Of a stretch of 64,000 nucleotides of DNA, positions 6,757 through 15,572 are shown piece after piece; the first letter of the stretch is position 1; each line of letters begins with the position of its first letter. Under the pieces are notes generated by a model. That model searched no databases. It was given only the letters and a program-made list of their open reading frames with translations, and was not told the origin of the DNA. The stretch is from an uncultured Eubacteriales bacterium (GTDB taxonomy: Bacteria; Bacillota; Clostridia; Oscillospirales; Acutalibacteraceae). The position numbers were made by a program, and so were the translations under genes. The stretch is from the NCBI GenBank assembly GCA_934463035.1, contig CAKSIG010000003.1, positions 62,001 to 126,000 on the forward strand, written 5' to 3'.

Positions 6757-8814
6757 ATGGAAATATCTTATAATTCTAAAACCTTGCTAAAAGACGGCAG
6801 GCCGTGGATGCCGACAATGGGCGAAATACAGTATTCCAGAACCGAACGCAGGTATTGGAAAGAAGACCTTTATAAGGCGAAAGCGGCAGGCGTTGAAATA
6901 GTGTCCTCTTACGTTATGTGGATACACCACGAGGAAATAGAAAATCATTATGATTTTCGCGGCAATAAAAATTTAAGATATTTTTTACAACTTATAAAGG
7001 AATGCGGTATGTATGCGTTTCTCAGAATAGGTCCGTGGATACACGGCGAGGTAAGAAACGGCGGATTTCCCGACTGGTTGCTTGACAAGGGTTTTCAAAC
7101 GCGTTCTAATGATGAAAGATATTTTAAAGAAGTAAAGAAATATCTTTCAAAGCTGTTCGAGCAGGTTGACGGATACCTGCTCGAACAGGGCGGACCCGTA
7201 ATAGGCGTGCAGATTGAAAACGAATTCGGCGCCGCTCTGCGTTCATTCGGATGGGAAGCCGAGGAGGAGCATTTCAAGATTCTCGAAGATATGATAAAAG
7301 ATATCGGTTTCAAGGTTCCGCTTTATACTGCAACGGGGTGGGGCAATTCGCATACGGGAAGCTGCCTGCCTGTTTGGGGCGGTTATTGCGATGCGCCGTG
7401 GAATTCGGGTTACGAGCCCAATTCGCCGAATGATAATTACATTTTTTCAAAAAATCAGAACGATGCAAGCATAGCAAGCGATTCGGGCGATCACAGCGGT
7501 TTTTCAACGACAGAGGGCAAATTTCCTTATCTGACGGCTGAACTCGGCGGAGGTATTCACGCAACGCAAAACAGAAGACCGATTGCGGGGGCTAAGGATC
7601 TGGGCGCTATGAGCGTCGTTAAACTCGGAAGCGGCGCTAATTTGTTGGGATATTACACGCTTTGCGGCGGTAAAAATCCGATAGGCGCTCTTTCGACTAT
7701 GCAGGAGTATAAGAGCTATGAAATGACGCAACGTTTTTGGACGGGTTATGCAAGCGATCTGCCGTGCATAGATTATGACTTTCAGGCTCCTATTTCAAGT
7801 TGGCAGGAAACCAAGCCGTCATATAAGGAACTGAAAAAGGTTGCTATGTTCACCAACGATTTCGGTGAATTGCTGTCGCCTATGGATACGTATTTCCCGA
7901 ACGGAAACCCAACCGACCCGTCGGATACCGAAGCGTTTAGGTATACTTTCAGAACTGACGGTGAGAGCGGCTTTTTGTTCATAAACAATTATCAGCGGCA
8001 TATTGATATGCCTGACAGGCAAATAAAGACCCTGACTGTTCCTTGCGGCAAACAAGAAGTCCTATTTAAAGATATAACAGTTAAAAACGGCGAGTATTTT
8101 ATCTATCCGTTTAACCTCAAAATAGGCGGTGCAGTGCTTAAAACCGCAAAAGCGCAGCCGCTGTGCATACTTAACGGCAGGGATTATGTTTTCTTTTCCG
8201 ACCGTGACCCCGAATATGAAATTGAGGGCGATTTGGGAGATTGCAATATAATTACCCTGTCATCGGAGGACGCGGCAAACGCCTATAAGATTTCTCTTGA
8301 TAAAGACTATTTAATAATTTCAAAAGCGAATGTTATAAATACCGATAACGGCGTTTATCTTATCGGTGAAGACGTATCGGAGTATAAGTCATATCCGCAG
8401 TTAAAAAAGAAATTCCGTGAGATCGGGAAAGACGGCGTATTTACCTGTTATAGTACAGAATGTAAAAAACAGGATATAACTGCTGATTTCAGAGAAAATA
8501 AAACAGGGTATACCGTTTTTGTTGACTATCCTCAGGGCGCTGTCGGTGAAGACGTAATTCTTACGCTGGATTATATCGGCGATACGGGCAGGCTTTATCT
8601 TGCCGACGAGCTTATAATGGATCAATACTGTAACGGCAACGGAATGAAAATTAATCTTGCGAGCTATGATTATCCGCATATACTGAATTTTGAAATAACC
8701 CCGCTTGATGAAGAAAGCCCCGTTTATATAGAAACAGAGGTTGAATACAATAACGGACGCGCCGCCTGCCTGAAAAGCGTATCGGCAAAGGTTCAGTACA
8801 GGCAAGCATTATAA
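6757..8814 (+). CDS. GH35 beta-galactosidase
   Basis: 685 residues with no signal peptide, so probably cytoplasmic. The N-terminal TIM barrel has the GH35 pattern: GVEIVSSYVMWIHHE, LRIGPWIHGEVRNGGFPDWL and GGPVIGVQIENEFGA, with Glu156 as likely acid/base. FPYLTAELGGG supplies a likely nucleophile at Glu262. The C-terminal third is beta-rich and less conserved. The family releases terminal beta-galactose from oligosaccharides. No transporter or regulator sits beside it, but a galactokinase is encoded 23 kb downstream. The exact linkage preferred cannot be read from sequence. Confidence 0.85.
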   Translation: MEISYNSKTLLKDGRPWMPTMGEIQYSRTERRYWKEDLYKAKAAGVEIVSSYVMWIHHEEIENHYDFRGNKNLRYFLQLIKECGMYAFLRIGPWIHGEVRNGGFPDWLLDKGFQTRSNDERYFKEVKKYLSKLFEQVDGYLLEQGGPVIGVQIENEFGAALRSFGWEAEEEHFKILEDMIKDIGFKVPLYTATGWGNSHTGSCLPVWGGYCDAPWNSGYEPNSPNDNYIFSKNQNDASIASDSGDHSGFSTTEGKFPYLTAELGGGIHATQNRRPIAGAKDLGAMSVVKLGSGANLLGYYTLCGGKNPIGALSTMQEYKSYEMTQRFWTGYASDLPCIDYDFQAPISSWQETKPSYKELKKVAMFTNDFGELLSPMDTYFPNGNPTDPSDTEAFRYTFRTDGESGFLFINNYQRHIDMPDRQIKTLTVPCGKQEVLFKDITVKNGEYFIYPFNLKIGGAVLKTAKAQPLCILNGRDYVFFSDRDPEYEIEGDLGDCNIITLSSEDAANAYKISLDKDYLIISKANVINTDNGVYLIGEDVSEYKSYPQLKKKFREIGKDGVFTCYSTECKKQDITADFRENKTGYTVFVDYPQGAVGEDVILTLDYIGDTGRLYLADELIMDQYCNGNGMKINLASYDYPHILNFEITPLDEESPVYIETEVEYNNGRAACLKSVSAKVQYRQAL

Positions 8815-8829
8815 ATTGGGTTTTGTCTA

Positions 8830-8858
8830 TTGAAAAATCAACTAAAATATGGTACAAT
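8830..8858 (+). promoter_or_regulatory. Promoter of the ABC exporter pair
   Basis: TTGAAA (8830-8835), 17-bp spacer, TACAAT (8853-8858). Confidence 0.65.
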
Positions 8859-8906
8859 GCCGTTGTAACGATTGACTTGATTGTCATAAAGAATTGAGGA
8901 AACAGT

Positions 8907-9710
8907 TTGGACAGTTCTGTAACGGGAATTAAAAAGTTTTATTTAGATTTTAAAAGATATACGCCTTTATTGTTTAACCTTGCTTCAAAGGATATAAAGG
9001 TCAAATACCGCCGCTCGGTTCTCGGAATAGCGTGGAGTATCCTGAATCCGCTTCTTACAATGCTTGTTTTAACACAGGTGTTTCAGATGCTGCTTCGTGT
9101 TCAGGTTGAAAATTTTGCGACTTATTATATAGTCGGTTCATCGCTCTGGTCATTTTTTTCCGAGTCTACCTCGCTTGCAATGACCTCGGTTATAGGAGCG
9201 TCTTCGCTTATTAAAAAGGTTTACGTGCCTAAATATATGTTCCCGCTTGAAAAGTGCATTTTCGCTATGATAAACTACCTTTTCAGCCTTATTGCGGTGT
9301 TCTTGGTTATGATAATTCAGGGGGTGTATCCTACCTGGACAACCATTCTCGCAATATTGCCGATTTTGTATTGCTTTGTGTTCTGCTGCGGGTTCAGCCT
9401 GTTTTTAAGCGCTGTTACGGTCTATTTTAGGGATATTGCGCACCTCTACGGTGTTTTGCTGACGATATGGATGTATCTTACTCCTATACTTTATCCTATA
9501 ACGCTTTTGGAGGACAAGCGCTTTATCTACAATATAGTAAAGCTCAATCCTATGTACTATTATGTTGAATATATCCGTGACGTTATGATGTATAATACCG
9601 TACCTGATATTATATTCAATCTGAAATGTATAGGCATAGCAATCGTTTCGTTGATAATAGGTTCGCTTGTTTTCAAAAAATGCGAAGGCAAGTTTATTCT
9701 TCACATTTAA
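8907..9710 (+). CDS. ABC-2 type polysaccharide/teichoic acid export permease
   Basis: 267 residues. The start is TTG 8907, with GAGGA 6 nt upstream. About six membrane segments; the motif KVKYRRSVLGIAWSILNPLL near the N-terminus is typical of the TagG/RfbA/Wzm family, as is YFRDIAHLYGVLLTIWMYLTPILYP. Such permeases flip lipid-linked glycans or teichoic acid chains across the membrane with an ATPase partner, here the next gene 16 bp downstream. No glycosyltransferases are nearby, so the substrate is unknown. Confidence 0.85.
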   Translation: MDSSVTGIKKFYLDFKRYTPLLFNLASKDIKVKYRRSVLGIAWSILNPLLTMLVLTQVFQMLLRVQVENFATYYIVGSSLWSFFSESTSLAMTSVIGASSLIKKVYVPKYMFPLEKCIFAMINYLFSLIAVFLVMIIQGVYPTWTTILAILPILYCFVFCCGFSLFLSAVTVYFRDIAHLYGVLLTIWMYLTPILYPITLLEDKRFIYNIVKLNPMYYYVEYIRDVMMYNTVPDIIFNLKCIGIAIVSLIIGSLVFKKCEGKFILHI

Positions 9711-9726
9711 TCCTTTGGAGGATAGT

Positions 9727-10482
9727 ATGGAACAAAAGTCGGTAAAAAAAGAAAATGCTGTCGAGCTTAGAAATATAGAAATGCACTTCAATATGTGCAA
9801 GGAAAAGCTCGAAAGTTTTAAAGAATATTTCATTAAGCTGATGAAGCGTCAACTTATGTTTGAGGATTTTGTTGCGCTTGATAACGTTTCCTTTGACATA
9901 GAGCAGGGCGATGTTTTCGGCATAGTCGGTCTTAACGGCAGCGGTAAGAGCACAACTCTTAAAATAATATCGGGAATACTTCAACCGACCAAAGGCACCG
10001 TTAAGACAAAGGGCGTTATAGCGCCGCTTATCGAACTCGGCGCGGGCTTTGATATGGAGCTTACCGCACGCGAAAACATTTATCTTAACGGCTCGGTTCT
10101 CGGTTACTCAAAAAAGTTTATGGATGAAAAGTTTGACGATATTGTTGAATTTTCCGAGATGAAGGACTTTCTTGATACGCCTATGAAAAACTATTCTTCG
10201 GGTATGGTAGCGCGTATAGGCTTTGCGATAGCAACCGTTACTACGCCGGATATACTCATTGTTGACGAAATTTTGGCGGTGGGCGATTTCCTTTTCCAAA
10301 AGAAGTGCGAAGAACGCATAAACGCTATGATGAAGGATAACACAACGGTAATAATAGTATCCCACTCAATAGATCAGATCGAACGCCTTTGCAAGCACTG
10401 CGTTTGGCTTGACCACGGTAAGGTAAAGCTCATAGGCGATACGCAAACGGTTTGCGAAGCATATAAAAACGAAGCAAGATAG
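9727..10482 (+). CDS. ABC exporter ATPase, TagH/Wzt type
   Basis: 251 residues from ATG 9727, with GGAGGA upstream. Walker A GLNGSGKST (68-76), signature YSSGMVARIGFA, Walker B DILIVDEILAVGD and the H-loop VSHS are all present. The N-terminal extension with KESFKEYFIKLMKR-like sequence before the core is typical of TagH/RfbB/Wzt. It lacks the C-terminal glycan-binding domain found in some Wzt proteins, so it probably exports its substrate without end recognition. It powers the permease encoded just upstream. Confidence 0.85.
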   Translation: MEQKSVKKENAVELRNIEMHFNMCKEKLESFKEYFIKLMKRQLMFEDFVALDNVSFDIEQGDVFGIVGLNGSGKSTTLKIISGILQPTKGTVKTKGVIAPLIELGAGFDMELTARENIYLNGSVLGYSKKFMDEKFDDIVEFSEMKDFLDTPMKNYSSGMVARIGFAIATVTTPDILIVDEILAVGDFLFQKKCEERINAMMKDNTTVIIVSHSIDQIERLCKHCVWLDHGKVKLIGDTQTVCEAYKNEAR

Positions 10483-10499
10483 AAAATTTATATAATTTT

Positions 10500-10529
10500 A
10501 AGGGCAACCGTGATTCACGGCTGCCCTTT
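10500..10529. terminator. Bidirectional terminator
   Basis: A stem of AAGGGCA and CCGTGA with their complements (10500-10529) lies between the convergent ABC ATPase gene and the lipoprotein gene. Confidence 0.75.
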
Positions 10530-10539
10530 GTTGTAAAAG

Positions 10540-11394
10540 CTATCTGTAATTTGTAAATCCGAAATCGCTTAAAGTAAGTCCCATTTTGGGCGCTAAAATT
10601 TCATTTTGAAAACGCATCATATATGCGTCAATCTTTTTAGCGCATTCGGTTGCAAAAACGTCACGGTCGGCAGGATTGATTTCATCTGTGTAAAATTCAT
10701 CAAAAACAATTTTCCGTGCTGATGAGAGAGTGGAATTTTTGATTGTGTAATAACCCTGTGTACTGCCGCTTGAAAAGCTAACTTCGCTTATGTCAGGACC
10801 CTGAATGAAAACACTGAACTGTTCGTTCGTTGCAATATCTGAGTATTCAATAAAAAAGTTGTTTTGATCCAAATAGTTTGAAATGCTGAGACCTGATGCT
10901 CCCACAGTATAAACGTTCATATTACCTTTGCCATTCGGGGAGCCGTATTTTGTAAGCCAAGCATTGACAGCCCAAAATTTATCGGCTTGCGGGTCGACCT
11001 TGCCGCAGTTGTCGCATAAATACTTTGAATAGGAGTGCTGTGGCGGAACAGTTTCACTGTAACTGTTGCCGCAGTTCTCACAAACATACTTGATGTATCC
11101 GTTCTCCGTGCAGGAAATGCGTGTATCGCTTGCGTGATAGTTGTGCGTACAGGGCTTTTTCGTCGGAGTACTTGACGTGCGTATGCTGTCGTTGCGGATC
11201 GGCGTGTTCGTAATTTCGGGAGAAATGCTTGATGTTTCTTCCGAAGACGGTATATCTGCACTGCTTTCGCTCTTTCTTTCTGCGGCAGGCATACTGCTTG
11301 AATTGTCAGAACTCGTATGCAAATCTTTTTGCGACCGGCAACCGCTTGTAAGCAATAGAGCGGTTAATACTAATACAGCGAAAACTTTTTTCAT
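10540..11394 (-). CDS. Lipoprotein with Cys/His repeat, function unknown
   Basis: 284 residues. A signal peptide ends in the lipobox LLTSGC (lipidated Cys19), then a long Ser/Thr/Pro linker (about 25-80). Next come short repeats with CTHNYH, CENCG and CDNCG, and a C-terminal domain of about 150 residues (from FWAVNAWLTKYG) without a family I recognise. The Cys pairs resemble those of the sortase-anchored protein at the left edge. It should sit on the outer face of the membrane. Its start is only 3 bp from the stop of the same-strand glycosylase gene, so the two are probably co-transcribed. Confidence 0.7.
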   Translation of the reverse strand: MKKVFAVLVLTALLLTSGCRSQKDLHTSSDNSSSMPAAERKSESSADIPSSEETSSISPEITNTPIRNDSIRTSSTPTKKPCTHNYHASDTRISCTENGYIKYVCENCGNSYSETVPPQHSYSKYLCDNCGKVDPQADKFWAVNAWLTKYGSPNGKGNMNVYTVGASGLSISNYLDQNNFFIEYSDIATNEQFSVFIQGPDISEVSFSSGSTQGYYTIKNSTLSSARKIVFDEFYTDEINPADRDVFATECAKKIDAYMMRFQNEILAPKMGLTLSDFGFTNYR

Positions 11395-11396
11395 TA

Positions 11397-12251
11397 TTAC
11401 GTCCTTTCTTTTTGCTCATCAAACGCGAGTTTGGTTTCTCGTGCATAGTAAAAAATATACTGCTGGACTATCCCCGCATAGGGCAGCGCCTCTTGCGGCA
11501 ATTCACCGCCGAAAAGAACCTGCATAGCGCGTTTTATCCAAACATCTTTCGGAAATGCCTCAATAAATTCAAGAGAAAACAGCAAGGTGCAGTCGGCAAC
11601 CTTGGGACCTACGCCTGTTATCTTCATAAGCTCGTTTCTTGCAGAATCAACATCAAGCGATTTTAATGTGTTTAGGTCAACTGTGCCGTCGGCAACCTTT
11701 CCTGCGGCGTCGATTATATAACGCGCCCTGAATCCGCACCGTAATACGCTCAGGTCGTCTTCATTCAAAGCCGCTATTCTCTCGGCACTCGGAAAGGAGT
11801 AACCGCCGTCGCACCTGTCTCCGAAATTCTCGCAAAGCCGCTCTATAATACCTTTTATGCGCGGAATATTGTTGTTTTGCGAAATAATAAATGAACAAAG
11901 AGTTTCCCAAGGCTCCTGATTTAAAATATGTATACCCGCACCGTAAGCCGACGCGCGTTTTAAAACCTCATTTCCGCTTATACTGCTTATTATTGTATCA
12001 TAATCCCTGTCAAAATCAAAATACTGCCGCCAAAGATTGTTAAAGTCAGCCGTGTCGGCACCGTAAAGCACTAATGTGCCGTCCGCTAACGCTTCTATTT
12101 CAAGATATTTCCCGTAGGCTATACCGTGCCATCTGCCGCCGTCTAAACAGCTCCACCGAAACGCCTGTCCGCAGTCAAGCGTTTTGGGTATGTCAAAGCC
12201 GTGCAGTCCCGTGATATATAAATTACCGTCGTGTTCGCTTATATTATACAA
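11397..12251 (-). CDS. ogg: OGG1-type 8-oxoguanine DNA glycosylase/lyase
   Basis: 284 residues. It has the N-terminal OGG_N domain (TLDCGQAFRW, near the start) and the helix-hairpin-helix-GPD domain. ITGVGPKVADC supplies the catalytic Lys expected in this family, and the Asp of PKDVWIKR fits the conserved catalytic Asp. The family removes 8-oxoguanine opposite C and nicks the strand. OGG1-like enzymes are common in Clostridia, where they serve in place of MutM. The downstream lipoprotein gene follows after 2 bp. Confidence 0.9.
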   Translation of the reverse strand: MYNISEHDGNLYITGLHGFDIPKTLDCGQAFRWSCLDGGRWHGIAYGKYLEIEALADGTLVLYGADTADFNNLWRQYFDFDRDYDTIISSISGNEVLKRASAYGAGIHILNQEPWETLCSFIISQNNNIPRIKGIIERLCENFGDRCDGGYSFPSAERIAALNEDDLSVLRCGFRARYIIDAAGKVADGTVDLNTLKSLDVDSARNELMKITGVGPKVADCTLLFSLEFIEAFPKDVWIKRAMQVLFGGELPQEALPYAGIVQQYIFYYARETKLAFDEQKERT

Positions 12252-12328
12252 GATAACGCCCCCAATGATTGAATTATAACTTTTTTCTGTTATAATATCA
12301 ATAGGAATATCATAGAAAGGAAGACATT

Positions 12329-12994
12329 ATGAGAGAGAGTATTTACACAATCCCCGTAAGCGAAGTGTTTGAAATAAATGACGGTTGTCCTCTGTGCCGT
12401 ATGAAGAAGATAAGCGAGGAACGGATACTTGATTATATCCTCGGCGACGCAATGATGGAACCCGACGTGCGAATAGAAACCAACAAAACAGGCTTTTGCA
12501 AGGAGCATTATAACGATATGCTCGGCCGCAGGGGGCGCTTGCAGCTGGCGCTTATGCTTCAAACGCACATTGATGAAATAAATAAGACCGTTTATAATAA
12601 ACCGCAAAAGATTAAAAGGAACGAACATTTGCACCTTTGCTCTGAGGATTGCTTTGTTTGCGATAAGCTCGAATGGGGTATGTCACGTATGATTAACACC
12701 GTGATACGCTGTTATGAAACCGACGCGGATTTCAGAAAGCTGTTCAATAACCAGCCTATGTTCTGCCTTGACCACTATCAGATATTGATGTCCTATGCCG
12801 ACAAAAAGTATATGAAGCACTTTCATAAAGAATTTGCCGAAAACCTTAAACGCATAACCAAGGATTACAGCGAGCGTCTGTATAAACAGCTTTCCGATTA
12901 TTGCGCGAAATATGATTACAGGAGCAGAATGAACGGCGAATCGACCGACGGACTTGAAAATTCGGTTGAGAATACTGTAAAGTTTTTGGGTTGA
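12329..12994 (+). CDS. DUF6062 Cys/His-rich protein
   Basis: 221 residues, no membrane segment. Paired motifs recur twice: CPLC then FCKEHY in the N-terminal half, and CFVCDKL then FCLDHY in the second half. The spacing suggests two metal sites, perhaps zinc. The pattern fits DUF6062, an uncharacterised family of Clostridia. The gene is divergent from ogg and preceded by GAAAGGAAG. Confidence 0.7.
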   Translation: MRESIYTIPVSEVFEINDGCPLCRMKKISEERILDYILGDAMMEPDVRIETNKTGFCKEHYNDMLGRRGRLQLALMLQTHIDEINKTVYNKPQKIKRNEHLHLCSEDCFVCDKLEWGMSRMINTVIRCYETDADFRKLFNNQPMFCLDHYQILMSYADKKYMKHFHKEFAENLKRITKDYSERLYKQLSDYCAKYDYRSRMNGESTDGLENSVENTVKFLG

Positions 12995-13007
12995 CCGATT
13001 TACATAA

Positions 13008-13087
13008 TTCGACAATTTTCGCCTCGGTTGATAACTTTTTCCGCTGAAAACGGGGAGTTTATAGACTTACTAACCGAGTTATCCACA
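13008..13087. promoter_or_regulatory. Intergenic region with a 0A-box match and a DnaA-box match
   Basis: TTCGACAAT (13008-13016) is a reversed Spo0A box match (TTGTCGAA on the other strand). TTATCCACA (13079-13087) is a perfect match to the DnaA-box consensus. CTCGGTT (13023-13029) and AACCGAG (13072-13078) form an inverted repeat around a 42-nt loop. Single boxes of this size occur by chance. Confidence 0.3.
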
Positions 13088-13173
13088 TTTTTATGTAAAC
13101 TTGTTTTATCAGTTGAATAATTACTTCCTTTTTTGCCCAAAATGTTATTACAAAAAAGGGAGGGTCTGCACAA

Positions 13174-13446
13174 GTGGTTAAAGGTGTGAACAGAACGGTT
13201 ATTGAAGTTAATAATACAGGCAGTAAATTATTTGAGCGCATAGTTTTCTATGTTACGCCCGAATACGGTACATTAAGCGCAAAACAGTTAAGAAAGGCAG
13301 CCGCGGCGTTTTCTTTTAATTTTGAAAGCGGAAGAATGTCGCAATCGTTGAGACGGCGTATGAAAACCAAAAGAATAATAAAACTGTCGATAGCGGCGTT
13401 TCTTGTTTGTGCCGCCGCTGTAACGGCTTTGTTGTTAATTTTGTAA
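13174..13446 (+). CDS. Small membrane protein, function unknown
   Basis: 90 residues from GTG 13174; GGGAGGG lies 9 nt upstream. The N-terminal two thirds are polar (NRTVIEVNNTGSKLFERIVF, then PEYGTLSAKQLRKAA), followed by a basic patch (RRRMKTKRIIK) and a C-terminal membrane segment (IAAFLVCAAAVTALLLIL). This is a tail-anchored layout with the soluble part in the cytoplasm. I do not recognise a family. Confidence 0.6.
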   Translation: MVKGVNRTVIEVNNTGSKLFERIVFYVTPEYGTLSAKQLRKAAAAFSFNFESGRMSQSLRRRMKTKRIIKLSIAAFLVCAAAVTALLLIL

Positions 13447-13460
13447 ATATTTTATTAAGG

Positions 13461-13496
13461 AATGCAGGAAGATTATAGATTTTCTTGCATTTTTCT
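13461..13496 (+). terminator. Terminator after the small membrane protein
   Basis: A stem of AATGCAGGAA with TTCTTGCATT (G-U pairs) followed by a T-rich run. It overlaps the -35 element of the next promoter. Confidence 0.6.
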
Positions 13497-13513
13497 TTTG
13501 GTTAAATTATAAT
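13485..13513 (+). promoter_or_regulatory. Promoter of the membrane-protein pair
   Basis: TTGCAT (13485-13490), 17-bp spacer, TATAAT (13508-13513), about 50 bp before ATG 13564. Confidence 0.65.
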
Positions 13514-13563
13514 AGAAAAAGTATATGTGTATGACGGCATACACTTTGTGATTGGGTGGATAT

Positions 13564-14322
13564 ATGAATAGTATTTTGAAAAAAAGCGTCGGTGTGTTCG
13601 GACGCACCGTTTTTGCAAACGTAATTTGCTGTTTTGTTTGTATTACAATAAGCGCCTTGTGTACATATCTTTTTACTTCCGACATAGGCTATACCGCCTA
13701 CGGTACCCTTGCTTCGGACAGCAGTGCCGTAACTTCTTCCTCTGCTTCAAGGGAAAAGTTATATGAATATCGCTATTCCGAGGGTGAGGATACGAAAAAA
13801 GCGGAATATGAGGCAAAGGGATACACCGTAGAAACGGTAAAGGTTCGTTCCAATATGAAAGGCGGCGGTCAGGCGGCGTTTTTGGTGATTGACCAGCTTG
13901 CGAGCTTTGTGGTGCTGATTATGTTTATATACGGCGAAATTTGGCACCTCGGCACGACCGATAATAACAAGGTTCACTTCGGTCATATTAAGGAAGATAA
14001 GTTAAAGGGTCTTAAAATCGGTCTGTTTTCGATAATACCCGCTTATCTGTTTAATATAGTGTTAATAGTTTTTGCAAGCGGCGCGTATCCTAAATTTGCT
14101 TTGCTCATATATAAGTTTATGAATTGCAGTCTGTTCGGATTGGTGCAGGCAGCCATCGGCAACGCTGTCTATGCTTACGAGCTTACGCCGCTGAATTTCA
14201 TATTGCTGTTTGCGGTGCATCTTGTTATACCGCTTCTCTGCGCGGTTGCTTATATTTTGGGTTACAAGGAAATATCATTGCGTGAAAAAATGATATACAA
14301 AAAGAAGGAGATAAATAAATAA
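13564..14322 (+). CDS. Multi-pass membrane protein, function unknown
   Basis: 252 residues from ATG 13564, with GGGTGGA upstream; a TTG at 13552 is in frame but lies before the ribosome binding site. There are about five hydrophobic segments, the first at 8-38 followed by a polar, exported-looking loop (about 40-90) rich in Ser and Glu. The remainder is mostly membrane. The stop overlaps the next start by 1 nt (TAATG), so the two are translationally coupled. Confidence 0.65.
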   Translation: MNSILKKSVGVFGRTVFANVICCFVCITISALCTYLFTSDIGYTAYGTLASDSSAVTSSSASREKLYEYRYSEGEDTKKAEYEAKGYTVETVKVRSNMKGGGQAAFLVIDQLASFVVLIMFIYGEIWHLGTTDNNKVHFGHIKEDKLKGLKIGLFSIIPAYLFNIVLIVFASGAYPKFALLIYKFMNCSLFGLVQAAIGNAVYAYELTPLNFILLFAVHLVIPLLCAVAYILGYKEISLREKMIYKKKEINK

Positions 14323-15152
14323 TGGCAGGCTTTTTCGGTTTATTCAACTACGCAAAAGAGGGTCCCGGTATTGAAAAGGACGCTCCTAAAAAGAAAACCT
14401 TTGTTGTTTTCTTTGAAACTTTTTTCAGAAACTTTTGGAAATTTATTCCGATCAGCTTTGTTTATTGCCTTATTTCACTGCCCGTTTTAACGTCGGGCTT
14501 GGCGGCGGCGGGACTTACAAACGTTACGCGCAATATCGCAAGAGACAAACATTCTTTCGGTTTAAGCGACTTTTTTGATACAATAAAATCAAATTGGAAA
14601 CAGGCGCTTCCTGCGGGAATAATAAATTTAGCCATATATGCGGTTCTTGCTATTGATATGTGGGTGTTTTTTTCTTGGTTCAAAGGTATGGTATCGGCGG
14701 TATTATTAGGAGTAGGTATAAGTATAATTTACATTTTTACCGTGATGACATACTATATATGGACGCTTATCATAACCTTTAATTTCAAGCTGAGCGAGGT
14801 TTATAAAAACAGTTTTAAGTTTGTTTTCATAAATTTCAAAATGAATTTACTCTGCTTCCTTATGATAACTGCCATATACGCGCTGTTCTTGGTTGTGGGA
14901 TATTTTGTTGGAAATTCTATGGCTGTTACCGTAATCGAATTTGCTCTGTTTGTTTTCTGCTTTCCCGCATTCCGTTATCTTATAATACAGTATTGCATTT
15001 TCCCGTCGGTCAAGAAATATATAATCGACCCGTATTATAAAGAGCATCCTTATGAAGATATTGAAAAACGCCGCAATCTCGGTATCGAAACTGAGCTTCC
15101 CGAGGAGGACGGGGAGGAAAATGAAGATTCGGCAGAAGAAAACGCCGAATAA
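14322..15152 (+). CDS. DUF624 (YesL-like) membrane protein
   Basis: 276 residues with about six membrane segments. The pattern NFWKFIPISFVYCLISLPVL, then GLAAAGLTNVTRNIARDK, is typical of DUF624/YesL proteins, which often lie near carbohydrate uptake genes and have no proven function. The tail is strongly acidic (EEDGEENEDSAEENAE). It is coupled to the upstream membrane gene by a 1-nt overlap. Confidence 0.75.
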   Translation: MAGFFGLFNYAKEGPGIEKDAPKKKTFVVFFETFFRNFWKFIPISFVYCLISLPVLTSGLAAAGLTNVTRNIARDKHSFGLSDFFDTIKSNWKQALPAGIINLAIYAVLAIDMWVFFSWFKGMVSAVLLGVGISIIYIFTVMTYYIWTLIITFNFKLSEVYKNSFKFVFINFKMNLLCFLMITAIYALFLVVGYFVGNSMAVTVIEFALFVFCFPAFRYLIIQYCIFPSVKKYIIDPYYKEHPYEDIEKRRNLGIETELPEEDGEENEDSAEENAE

Positions 15153-15203
15153 ACGCTCATTTTAATTCCGCATTAAACATATATTTATCCTGAGGTGACT
15201 TTT

Positions 15204-15494
15204 ATGTATTGCAGGATAGCCGATTTGCGGAATAAACAGGTGGTTTGTATCAAGGACGGATCGGTGTTGGGTTATGTCTACGATATTGAAATAGATACAA
15301 ACGCAGGGAATATGACTTCGGTGATAATACCCGGAAGACCGAAATTTTTCGGTCTGTTCGGCAGGGAAAACGATACTATTATTCCGTGGCACGATATTGA
15401 GGTTATCGGTCAGGAGACTATTCTTGTCGATACCGAACCACCAATCAGAAACCGCTACGGCGGCAGCCGCGGCGAAATAATTAAACCAATGTAA
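15204..15494 (+). CDS. YlmC/YmxH-family PRC-barrel sporulation protein
   Basis: 96 residues from ATG 15204 with GAGGTGA directly upstream; an in-frame GTG at 15195 lies inside that site. It is a PRC-barrel-like domain: MYCRIADLRNKQVVCIKDGS, then LGYVYDIEID and IIPWHDIEVIG. The YlmC/YmxH family is widespread in spore formers and often expressed during sporulation; the mechanism is unknown. A strong terminator follows, and spoIVB comes next. Confidence 0.85.
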   Translation: MYCRIADLRNKQVVCIKDGSVLGYVYDIEIDTNAGNMTSVIIPGRPKFFGLFGRENDTIIPWHDIEVIGQETILVDTEPPIRNRYGGSRGEIIKPM

Positions 15495-15496
15495 AA

Positions 15497-15534
15497 AGTG
15501 TGGCAGGTCATATCCTGTCACACTGATTTTTTTT
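15497..15534 (+). terminator. Terminator after the ymxH-like gene
   Basis: AGTGTGGCAGG pairs with TCCTGTCACACT (15497-15524), followed by a run of eight T. Confidence 0.85.
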
Positions 15535-15572
15535 ATAAAAATGCGCATAATAGATTTTGAGGAAGTGTTAGC

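Noticed and set aside
13023..13087. Replication origin
   Set aside because: One DnaA box without a cluster, without an AT-rich unwinding region and without dnaA or dnaN nearby is not enough.
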